Assembly (NCBI GenBank): GCA_001781625.1
Contig: MFLS01000010.1
Coordinates: 2,372-16,016 of the forward strand
Direction: 5' to 3'
DNA from: Candidatus Kaiserbacteria bacterium RIFCSPHIGHO2_12_FULL_56_13
GTDB lineage: Bacteria > Patescibacteriota > Minisyncoccia > Phycocordibacterales > Phycocordibacteraceae
Length of the DNA stretch: 13,645 bases
The notes under the pieces were generated by a model, which was given only the letters and a program-made list of their open reading frames with translations, did no database searches and was not told the origin of the DNA. The position numbers and the translations under genes are program-made. Every line of letters begins with the position of its first letter. The first letter of the stretch is position 1. This document shows, one piece after another, positions 1 to 5,948 of the stretch.

Positions 1-761
1 CCTACGCTGACCTTGAATATGCGTATCGCGCCTATGACATGTACACCAGCCACCAGGAGCCCGCGTTGAAGGGCGATGCGCTTGTTGCGGCATATGGGTT
101 TGCACGCGACACGCTCGCGGCTGCCGCTAAGCGCTACCCATACGACGCTCGTGTCGCGACCTACTACGGCCATGTCCTCGATACCGCCCCTGACGGAGTG
201 GCGGTCGACGAGACAGAGGCGCGCGAGGTCCTTGCGCGTGCGATAGCGCTCTCGCCAAAACGCGCGCAGGCCTACTACATCCTTGCAAATATTTCGCTCC
301 GCAAGGGCGACGCGCTCCTCCCCGGCGTAGCAAAGCGCGCAGCGTACCTCGAGGCCATCGGGGTTGTCGAGGGGTACCGCACGCTGGTGCCGCGTGACGC
401 CGAGCCATCCTTTATCCTCGCTTCACTCGCCCTTGCCGCGGGGGAGTCGCGCGAGGCCGCGCGCTACGCCGAAGCAGGGCTTACTCTCTACGCGCCGGGG
501 GCGACTATCGCGCGCAAAGCACTGAAATACTACCTCGCTATTGAAGATGTGCCGCACATTCGCGATTTTCTTGAAGACATCGTCGCAGGGGAGCCGGAGA
601 ATGATACGGCGCGCTATGACCTTGCAAAGGCGCACTATCTTTTAGGCAACCGAGCTGAAGCCTTGCGTCTCACCAAAGAGCTCCGTGCGCGTAATCCTGC
701 TATGCTAGAGACTGATCAGGCATTTCTTGCTGCGATCACTGCCTATGAACAATCACTCTGA
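1..761 (+). CDS. TPR-repeat protein, C-terminal part (5' end outside window; possible O-antigen-ligase tail)
   Basis: The reading frame (codons from base 3) is open through the left edge, so this is the 3' end of a longer gene; the ATG at 39 is internal. The visible 253 or so residues are alpha-helical with tetratricopeptide spacing: a helix pair ending in ARAIALSPKRAQAYYILANI, another around AEPSFILASLALAAGESREA, and a last one at DTARYDLAKAHYLLGNRAEA. No transmembrane segment is visible. In Parcubacteria such TPR tails often follow a Wzy_C/O-antigen-ligase membrane domain. The sugar transferase, glycosyltransferase and epimerase at the other end of the window fit this, but it remains inference because the diagnostic N-terminus is missing. 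Plain TPR scaffold is the alternative. The stop at 759-761 overlaps the next micro-ORF by 17 nt. Confidence 0.75.
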   Translation, partial: YADLEYAYRAYDMYTSHQEPALKGDALVAAYGFARDTLAAAAKRYPYDARVATYYGHVLDTAPDGVAVDETEAREVLARAIALSPKRAQAYYILANISLRKGDALLPGVAKRAAYLEAIGVVEGYRTLVPRDAEPSFILASLALAAGESREAARYAEAGLTLYAPGATIARKALKYYLAIEDVPHIRDFLEDIVAGEPENDTARYDLAKAHYLLGNRAEALRLTKELRARNPAMLETDQAFLAAITAYEQSL

Positions 762-882
762 CCTCAAGCTGAAACGGGCGCTCCCTTTTGTGATACGCTT
801 CGTGAAATTTTCGACCGGTTTCTCGCTTTTGATAGCGGTTGCCCTCGTCACGCTCCACCTTGCAAGTAGTGGCATACGCTGA
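745..882 (+). CDS. Candidate 45-aa single-pass membrane micro-protein
   Basis: ATG at 745 opens a 45-codon frame ending TGA at 880-882, overlapping the end of the TPR gene by 17 nt in another frame, as in translational coupling. The N-terminal 20 residues are basic and polar (MNNHSDLKLKRALPFVIRF). They are followed by a hydrophobic stretch of about 17 residues (FSLLIAVALVTLHLA) and a short polar tail, a positive-inside single-pass membrane pattern. There is no clear ribosome-binding site. The 3' half contains the -35 element of the putative rplJ promoter, so the region has at least two roles. I recognise no family. It could be a chance ORF or the remnant of a longer membrane protein; the overlap and the charge/hydrophobicity pattern are the only support. 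Confidence 0.35.
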   Translation: MNNHSDLKLKRALPFVIRFVKFSTGFSLLIAVALVTLHLASSGIR

Positions 883-888
883 TATCCT
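860..888 (+). promoter_or_regulatory. Putative rplJL promoter
   Basis: TTGCAA at 860-865, a 17-nt spacer, then TATCCT at 883-888. The predicted transcription start, about 7 nt downstream, falls at 895, exactly where the first strand of the leader hairpin begins. That agreement is the main reason to prefer this promoter. Confidence 0.5.
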
Positions 889-894
889 CCGTAC

Positions 895-986
895 GTACGA
901 ACCGAAGACCGTAGGTCGTAGATCTTGAGCTTGTCGAAGGACGCATAAAACCTACGCAAGGTAACTCCTTTTGTTCGTACCTATGC
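895..986 (+). promoter_or_regulatory. Structured 5' leader of rplJL (candidate L10-binding autoregulatory leader)
   Basis: Two nested stems are directly visible: GTACGAAC (895-902) pairs with GTTCGTAC (973-980), and CGTAGGT (910-916) pairs with ACCTACG (950-956). They are separated by an asymmetric internal loop (903-909 against 957-972), and a weak apical stem lies inside. The outer stem closes 6 nt before the rplJ ATG. Known biology: in many bacteria the L10-(L12)4 complex binds such a bent leader hairpin and represses its own translation (the L10 leader family). The function here is inferred from position and architecture; I could not verify the kink-turn bases. Confidence 0.5.
924..940 (+). 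repeat. REP-like dispersed motif inside the rplJ leader
   Basis: The minus-strand reading CCTTCGACAAGCTCAAG resembles a short intergenic motif (TCCTTCGACAAGCTCAGGA type) that I recall as widely dispersed in many bacterial genomes. It forms the apex of the rplJ leader hairpin. Only one copy is seen in this window, so calling it a repeat rests on recollection. Confidence 0.3.
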
Positions 987-1496
987 ATGGCAATTACGAA
1001 AGAGAAGAAACGCGACATCGTCGCAACACTTGAAAGCGCGCTTTCGAAAGCGACGTCGGCAGTCTTCGTGCGCTTTCACAAGCTCTCGGTCACTGATACC
1101 GCTGCGATGCGCCGGGCGTTGAAGAGGGAGGGCGTCGGCTACTATGTGGCGAAAAAGACCTTGCTTCGCCGCGCGCTCGACGCGCGCGGTTACAAAGGAC
1201 AAGTGCCTAATCTCCCCGGCGAGGTCGCGCTTGCATGGAACCTGCCTGCACAGGCAGGCGAGGGCGACTCGACCGCGGTGCCGCGCGGCATCTATGAGTA
1301 TGTGAAGAAGCACAAAGACGCGCTCACGATCTTGGGCGGCATTTTTGACAATGCGTTCGCAGACGCGGTGCGCATGACGGCGATCGCAATGATACCGCCC
1401 CTTCCGGTTTTACGCGGTATGTTTGTCAATGTTATTAACGCGCCAGTCCAAGGGCTAGTCATCGCACTCGATCAGATTGCAAAAAATAAGAAATAA
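987..1496 (+). CDS. rplJ: Large ribosomal subunit protein uL10
   Basis: Base of the ribosomal stalk: it binds 23S rRNA at the GTPase-associated centre and carries bL12 dimers on its C-terminal helix. The 169-aa product has the typical L10 layout. The N-terminal rRNA-binding domain reads KEKKRDIVATLESALSKATSAVFVRF, then an alpha/beta core with VGYYVAKKTLLRRAL, then a segment with LTILGGIFDNAF. The terminal part, VLRGMFVNVINAPVQGLVIALDQIA, is the amphipathic helix region that recruits L12. ATG 987 is chosen because MAITKEKK aligns with the family start; the ATG at 983 is out of frame. There is no convincing Shine-Dalgarno next to the start. It is followed after 2 nt by rplL, and both are served by the promoter and folded leader upstream. 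No rplK or rplA precedes it. Confidence 0.95.
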   Translation: MAITKEKKRDIVATLESALSKATSAVFVRFHKLSVTDTAAMRRALKREGVGYYVAKKTLLRRALDARGYKGQVPNLPGEVALAWNLPAQAGEGDSTAVPRGIYEYVKKHKDALTILGGIFDNAFADAVRMTAIAMIPPLPVLRGMFVNVINAPVQGLVIALDQIAKNKK

Positions 1497-1498
1497 TT

Positions 1499-1894
1499 AT
1501 GGAAGATACTCAACCAACAGAAATCCCAGAAAAGTTTAAGAAGCTTGTTGCAGAGATCGAGGTGATGCCCGTCCTTGAGCTCTCGGAGCTTGTGAAAGTG
1601 CTTGAAAAAAAGTTCGGCGTTTCAGCGGCCGCTGTTGCCGTCGCGGGTCCCGCTTCTGGGGCCGCTGCTGAAGCGGAGGGCAAGTCGACCGCAGATGTCG
1701 AACTCACTGATGTCGGCGCAAACAAGATCGCCGTCATCAAGGCCGTGAAAGAGGCCTTGGGCCTCGGACTCAAAGAGGCGAAAGATCTCGTCGACGGCGC
1801 CCCCTCGATGTTGAAGCAAGGCATGAAAAAGGAGGAGGCCGAGGAACTTGCAAAGAAGCTTGTTGCGGCTGGCGCTAAGGCAACGCTCAAGTAA
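1499..1894 (+). CDS. rplL: Large ribosomal subunit protein bL12 (L7/L12)
   Basis: Flexible stalk protein that recruits and stimulates translational GTPases. The product has 131 aa with the usual three parts. An N-terminal dimerisation helix pair (about residues 8-45, with VLELSELVKVLEKKFGVS) is followed by an Ala/Gly-rich hinge (AAAVAVAGPASGAAAEAEG, about 44-62). The globular C-terminal domain carries NKIAVIKAVKEALGLGLKEA, then KDLVDGAP, and ends AGAKATLK. It begins 2 nt after the rplJ stop with no recognisable Shine-Dalgarno, so coupled translation is likely. A strong terminator follows at once, so rpoB is not cotranscribed, unlike the classical rplKAJL-rpoBC order. Confidence 0.97.
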   Translation: MEDTQPTEIPEKFKKLVAEIEVMPVLELSELVKVLEKKFGVSAAAVAVAGPASGAAAEAEGKSTADVELTDVGANKIAVIKAVKEALGLGLKEAKDLVDGAPSMLKQGMKKEEAEELAKKLVAAGAKATLK

Positions 1895-1911
1895 AAAGCC
1901 GAGGGTTTTTG

Positions 1912-1947
1912 ACACACCGCCCGCCTTTTGGCGGGCGGTGTGTTTTT
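1912..1947 (+). terminator. Rho-independent terminator of rplJL
   Basis: A perfect 14-bp stem (1912-1925 with 1930-1943), TTTT loop and T-tract through 1947. Confidence 0.93.
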
Positions 1948-1951
1948 AGGG

Positions 1952-1957
1952 TATAGT
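1952..1957 (+). promoter_or_regulatory. -10 box for the winged-helix gene (leaderless)
   Basis: TATAGT lies 4 nt after the terminator T-tract and 10 nt before ATG 1968. The expected transcription start falls about 3-4 nt upstream of the ATG. No -35 consensus is visible because that position lies in the terminator stem. The box covers the in-frame GTG at 1956, which argues against that start. Confidence 0.6.
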
Positions 1958-1967
1958 GGCGCGGATT

Positions 1968-2537
1968 ATGGATTCGCTCGCGCGCCTTTTTGGCTCACTC
2001 GCACGGGTCAAGCTCCTGCGGCTCTTCATGTTTAATCGCACCGAGACACTCTCTCTTGCTGACATCGCGAAGCGCGCCAAGCTCTCGCGAGAGATAACAA
2101 GAGCCGAGCTGCAAAAACTCTTCCATACCGGGCTCATCGAGCGTCGTGGCAAAGGGCATCGTGCGTCTTACCGCGTGAACCAGCGCTACTCGCACCTTGA
2201 AGCGCTTGCAGCTTTTGTGCGTTCGACTACCTCAATCTCTCCGGCGAATCTCTTGCGGCTCCTTAAGAAAGCGGGCAATCTTCGGCTCGTCGTCTTGTCG
2301 GGCGTTTTTACCGGGACGATCGAGTCGGGCGTCGATCTCCTCATTGTGGGTGATAGGCTCCATGAGCGAGCGCTTAGGGCGGCGGTGTATGCAATCGAAG
2401 CCGAGCTTGGACGAGAACTCCGCTATGCCTCTTTCACGACCGACGACTTCAACTATCGGCTGGGCATCTACGACCGCCTCATACGGGACATTTTTGACTA
2501 TCCACACCAGGCTATCCTCGACCGCACCAGAGCGTAG
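1968..2537 (+). CDS. Winged-helix protein with degenerate minimal nucleotidyltransferase domain
   Basis: The product has 189 aa. Residues 1-70 form a winged-helix/MarR-like DNA-binding unit (SLADIAKRAKLSREITRAEL as helix-turn-helix, then LIERRGKGHRASYRV as wing). Residues about 103-189 resemble a minimal nucleotidyltransferase fold: VVLSGVF corresponds to the hG[GS] loop and SGVDLLIVGD to the strand that normally carries the D-x-D metal ligands. Here the expected Ser after Gly112 is Val113 and the first Asp is Gly121, leaving only Asp123, so catalysis is doubtful. Such wHTH-NTase fusions occur in archaea and CPR bacteria, often as regulators or MNT-type antitoxins; no HEPN partner is adjacent. 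ATG 1968 is preferred to the in-frame GTG at 1956, which lies inside the -10 box. The specific function is unknown. Confidence 0.75.
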   Translation: MDSLARLFGSLARVKLLRLFMFNRTETLSLADIAKRAKLSREITRAELQKLFHTGLIERRGKGHRASYRVNQRYSHLEALAAFVRSTTSISPANLLRLLKKAGNLRLVVLSGVFTGTIESGVDLLIVGDRLHERALRAAVYAIEAELGRELRYASFTTDDFNYRLGIYDRLIRDIFDYPHQAILDRTRA

Positions 2538-2633
2538 GACTTGCTACACTTTGGGGTAGGAGCTCGCACCCAGGCCTGCAAGCAGGCGGGCCTCTTTGTG
2601 GGCATTATTAAGTCAAAACGCTAGCAATTACCT

Positions 2634-3317
2634 ATGGTTTTCACCACGTGGGCGGATGTCTTGAACCAGTCCTTTCAGGGTCTCTTGTCGGGGCTGATCG
2701 GGTTCATCCCCAATTTAGTCATCGCGATCATCATCTTCATCATCGGCTGGCTTATCGGCCTCGGCCTCGAGCGCATCGTCAAGCAAGTTATTGACGCTTT
2801 GCGCATCGACACGGCGCTCAAAGCTGCCGGAGTGGAGCGTATCGTCGAGCGTGCCGGGTACCGCCTCTCATCGGGGCTTTTCATCGGCATCTTGGTCAAG
2901 TGGTTCGTCATTGTCGTCTTCTTGGTCGCGGCGCTCGATGTCCTGCGTCTTGGAGCGGTTAACGCCTTTTTGGGAGATGTGGTTCTCGGGTATCTCCCGC
3001 AGGTCATTGTCGCGGTCTTGATCCTTTTGGTCGCGGCAGTTGTGGCAGATGCGGCCCAGCGCGTCGTCACTGGCACGGCACGTGCCGCCGGTCTCCAAGG
3101 GGCGAATCTCCTCGGTTCTACCGCTCGCTATGCGATCTGGATCTTCGCGATACTTGCGGCCCTGGCCCAGCTCCAGGTCGCAACCGCCTTTGTCCAGACC
3201 CTCTTCATGGGCGTGGTGATCGCCGTCTCTCTTGCCGTTGGCCTCGCCTTCGGGCTTGGCGGCCAGCAAGCCGCGGCTCGTTACCTCGAGCACCTACGGG
3301 GCTCGATCAAAGACTAG
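2634..3317 (+). CDS. Multi-pass membrane protein, small MscS-like / conserved TM-helix family
   Basis: The product has 227 aa with about five hydrophobic segments: residues 16-45 (LIGFIPNLVIAIIIFIIGWL), about 80-103, about 115-138, about 160-178 and about 184-208. The first segment with its following basic helix matches the conserved TM helix found in bacterial mechanosensitive-channel-like proteins. The last segment, SLAVGLAFGLGGQQAAARYL, resembles the pore-lining MscS TM3 with its Gly/Ala packing and GGQ. The cytosolic beta domain of true MscS proteins is absent, since the protein ends 17 residues after GGQ. A role in osmotic response is therefore inference. The 96-nt upstream gap holds a weak GC-rich inverted repeat (about 2574-2592) and no clear promoter. 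It ends 20 nt before a strong terminator. Confidence 0.75.
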   Translation: MVFTTWADVLNQSFQGLLSGLIGFIPNLVIAIIIFIIGWLIGLGLERIVKQVIDALRIDTALKAAGVERIVERAGYRLSSGLFIGILVKWFVIVVFLVAALDVLRLGAVNAFLGDVVLGYLPQVIVAVLILLVAAVVADAAQRVVTGTARAAGLQGANLLGSTARYAIWIFAILAALAQLQVATAFVQTLFMGVVIAVSLAVGLAFGLGGQQAAARYLEHLRGSIKD

Positions 3318-3337
3318 ACACTGTCCTCTGATAGTGC

Positions 3338-3373
3338 GGTAACGCGCCCCCCTAGGGGGGCGCGTTACCTTTT
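3338..3373 (+). terminator. Rho-independent terminator, perfect palindrome
   Basis: GGTAACGCGCCCCCC and its exact complement meet at a TA centre (3338-3369) and are followed by TTTT. The dyad is symmetric and could act in either orientation. It isolates the rRNA region from upstream transcription. Confidence 0.85.
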
Positions 3374-3383
3374 GAGCTGTGGA

Positions 3384-3413
3384 TTGACAAGAGAAGCCGT
3401 ATCGCTCTATACT
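3384..3413 (+). promoter_or_regulatory. Strong sigma-70-type promoter upstream of the candidate small RNA
   Basis: A perfect TTGACA at 3384-3389, 18-nt spacer, TATACT at 3408-3413. This is the closest match to consensus in the window. The predicted start is about 3420. Confidence 0.8.
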
Positions 3414-3419
3414 GCGAGT

Positions 3420-3518
3420 GTGTCTACGAAACGCAATACCCTAACTCTTCGGAGCGGATAGGCCGCGAGGCCCACGCGTTTCTCGCGCGAACCGCCCCTG
3501 AAGGGGCGGTTCGTGTTT
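3420..3518 (+). ncRNA. Candidate structured small RNA with own promoter and terminator
   Basis: About 100 nt lie between the promoter at 3384-3413 and an intrinsic terminator, with no plausible ORF. A closing stem pairs GAAACGC (3428-3434) with GCGTTTC (3476-3482). Inside are a UUCG-capped hairpin (CTC 3445-3447 with GAG 3452-3454, extendable by CCTA 3440-3443 with TAGG 3459-3462) and a GNRA-type hairpin (GGCC 3461-3464, loop GCGA, GGCC 3469-3472). The last two compete for bases 3461-3462. A second promoter follows before 23S, so this can be a separate unit. I recognise no known family: the SRP RNA core, 6S, tmRNA and tRNA hallmarks are absent. An attenuated rRNA leader is the alternative. 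Confidence 0.45.
3485..3518 (+). terminator. Intrinsic terminator-like hairpin before the 23S promoter
   Basis: An 11-bp stem CGAACCGCCCC (3488-3498) with GGGGCGGTTCG (3503-3513), TGAA loop, followed by TGTTT. Confidence 0.65.
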
Positions 3519-3537
3519 AAGGGTAGGCACGAGTTCT

Positions 3538-3566
3538 CTGACAACTAAATACGCAAAAGGTATAGT
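3538..3566 (+). promoter_or_regulatory. Promoter of the 23S-5S rRNA unit
   Basis: CTGACA at 3538-3543, 17-nt spacer, TATAGT at 3561-3566. The predicted start of about 3573 lies roughly 25 nt before the 23S processing stem. Confidence 0.7.
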
Positions 3567-3597
3567 AAGTGCAAATAATGATTGTGGTATTCAGGTC

Positions 3598-3611
3598 TCC
3601 GCACAGGAGAT
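3598..3611 (+). other. 5' arm of the 23S processing stem
   Basis: Bases 3598-3611 pair with 8593-8606 over 14 bp with one G-T wobble. They form the terminal stem that brings the 23S ends together for RNase III-type maturation. Confidence 0.8.
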
Positions 3612-4158
3612 TTGAAAAGGGTGCGCGGTGGATGCCTTGGCTTAGGACAGCGATGAAGGACGTAACTAGCTTGCGATAAGCTTCGGGGAGGCGGCTTGTG
3701 GCCTTTGATCCGGAGATCTCCGAATGAGGAAACTCTCTCGCCTTTGGCGAGAATCCTTCAAGTAACGTTGAGGGAAGCATACCTCGGGAAGTGAAACATC
3801 TCAGTACCGAGAGGAAAAGAGAACAAATGCGAGTTGCTTTCTGTTCGCGCGTATAGTCGTGCGAATGGAAAGCGACTCTTGTGATTCCCCAAGTAGCGGC
3901 GAGCGAAAAGGGAGGAGCCCAAACCAAGCATGTACGCAAGTACGTGCTCGGGGTTGTAAGGCAGTGATATCGTGTTTACACGACAGGAGTTACGAAGCGA
4001 TGCGTTAGGAGAATCTGCTGGAAAGCGGAGCCCCAGAGGGTAATGGCCCCGTATCCGAAAACAAATCGCCTCTTGTGTCACTGTTCTTGAGTAGCTCGAG
4101 ACACGAATAGCTCGAGCGAATCTGCCAGGACTAACTGGCAAGGCTACATATGTCCTAC

Positions 4159-4204
<46 letters not shown>

Positions 4205-5652
4205 GAGAGGGGAGTGAAATAGAACTGAAACCGCGTACTTACAAAGGGTGGCGGCGGATTTATTCCGTTGCCGCATGCCTATTGAAGAATGAGCCGGCGA
4301 GTGTGTGTATGTTGCGTGAGCTAAGCCCCTCCGGGGCGGAGCTTATAGGGAAACCGAGTGTGATAAGCGCGTTTGTAGCATACATACGACCCGAAGCCAG
4401 ATGAGCTTGCCATGAGCAGGGTGAACGTCTCCGAAAGGAGGCGGGAGGCCCGAACTCATATGTTGTACAACGCATTGGGATGACTTGTGGCAAGGAGTGA
4501 AAAGCTAATCGAATCTGGGAATAGCTGGTTCTCTCCGAAACAGCTTTTGGGCTGGCGTCGCGATATATGTGTCTGGAGGTAGAGCACTGGAAGGGACCAA
4601 CAGGGAGAAATCTCGTGGTCCCTATCAACCTCCGAATGCCAGACACCTGCGCGGCAGTTAGAAGGTGGGGGCGAAGCTCCATCGATCGAGAAGGGAAGAG
4701 CCTAGATCGCCAGTTAAGGCCCCAAAATCGACATTCAGTACATCACAAGGAAGTGCGGACTCATAGACAGTGAGGATGTTGGCTTAGAAGCAGCCACCAT
4801 TCAAAGAAAGCGTAACAGCTCACTCATCGAGAGTCCGTGCGCCGAAGATAATCGGGGTTAAATGTCGTGCCGAAACTGCGGATGAGCACATAATTTATTA
4901 TGTGCTCGTGGTAGGAGAGCGTTCGTAGTGCGCTGAAGGTAAAGGGGTAACCCATGCTGGAGCGCTACGAAGTGAGAATGCCGGTACAAGTAACCACAAT
5001 GCGGGTGAGAACCCCGCACGTCGAAAGACCAAGGTTTCCTTAGCCATGGTAATCAGCTAAGGGTTAGTCGGGCCTAAGGGGATGGTGAAAACCGCACCCG
5101 ATGGACACACGGTCAATATTCCGTGACCAGAGTTAGGGCGATGGAGTGACGGACTGCTGTATATGCTGCCGGGGATTGGATCTCGGTTATTGGTGTGAGG
5201 GCGCGCTGTAGGCAAATCCGCAGCGCTCCGCCGAAAGGCGGGATCCCAAGCATTAACGCAATTTTCTTCTACGGAGGGAGAGAGAGCATAAAGCGCGGTC
5301 TCAAGAAAAACTTCTAGTATTCAACTTAACTCTGTCCGTACCGCAAACCGACACAGGTGGTCAGCTCGAGTAGAGCAAGACGAACGAGTGAGATGTCCTC
5401 AAGGAACTCGGCAAAAAAGCGGCCGTAAGTTAGCGATAAGGCCTGCCCCGCCGCAAGGCGGGGCCGCAGTGAAAGTTTCCCTGGCAACTGTTTACCAAAA
5501 ACACAGCTCCCTGCGAACTCGTAAGAGGAGGTATAGGGGGTGACGCCTGACCAATGCCGGAAGGTCAACCACGGTGGGTTCATTTCGCAAGAAATGAGCT
5601 GGACTGTGTAAGCCCCGGTGAATGTCGGCGATAACTATAATCGTCCTAAGGT

Positions 5653-5928
5653 GTTGGGTTTGATCCTCGGATCGAACCCGGCAGGACTAGGACGATTGTA
5701 GAAAAGATTTTGGTAATTACGCAGAATGCTGCCTCGTCATGTAGTAATGCATGATGGGTCCTAAAATAAACATGACTATATGCTGGGAAGCGATTCGTAA
5801 TCGCAATCAGCAGGGAAGACTCGTGTGCTTCGAAGCGCGCGAGAACCCTCAGATACCAAACGTCGTGCCCCTGTTTCGCGTAAAGCTACGCAGGGTGAAG
5901 ACAGAGTACTCCGTTGAAAGGAACGGAT
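5653..5928 (+). ncRNA. Group I intron 1, site about L1931, no ORF
   Basis: Inserted after CCTAAGGT in the helix 69-71 region. Core elements read by eye: P4 TGCTG (5781-5785) with CAGCA (5808-5812); P5 GCGATT with AATCGC (5790-5804); P6 CTCG with CGAG (5820-5843) with an inner stem; P7 AGaTAC (5851-5856) with GTACT (5906-5910) and a bulged A; P8 around CCCTG/CAGGG; P9 CCGTT with AACGG (5911-5926). At the 5' end ATCGTCCTA of the exon (5640-5648) pairs with 5688-5696, and TGTTGGGTT (5652-5660) pairs with 5675-5683. Exon conservation places the 3' junction after T5928, but group I introns normally end in G, so the boundaries are uncertain by 2-3 nt. About 276 nt. Confidence 0.85.
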
Positions 5929-5948
5929 AGCGCAATTCCTTGTCGGGT
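5929..5948 (+). other. 20-nt 23S exon between introns 1 and 2
   Basis: The sequence corresponds to E. coli 23S 1932-1951, ending in CGGGT, which is the 5' P1 strand of intron 2. It differs from E. coli at one base (A1936 to C). It is the only mature rRNA between two self-splicing introns. Confidence 0.85.

Noticed and set aside
1956..1967. In-frame GTG start at 1956 for the winged-helix gene
   Set aside because: The GTG is formed by bases inside and just after the TATAGT box and would need an mRNA starting upstream of its own promoter; ATG 1968 fits better.
3420..3518. Known ncRNA identity (SRP/4.5S RNA, tRNA, 6S, tmRNA) for the segment before 23S
   Set aside because: The SRP core (GGAAGGAAGCAGCC-like), tRNA arms with CCA, and the tmRNA tag reading frame are not visible.
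4885..4906. Perfect 10-bp palindrome AGCACATAAT/ATTATGTGCT as a possible mobile insertion or operator
   Set aside because: It lies at a variable 23S helix and is simply an extended rRNA hairpin.
5447..5466. GCCCCGCCGCAAGGCGGGGC hairpin as a terminator
   Set aside because: It is inside 23S, lacks a T-tract and is an expanded rRNA helix.
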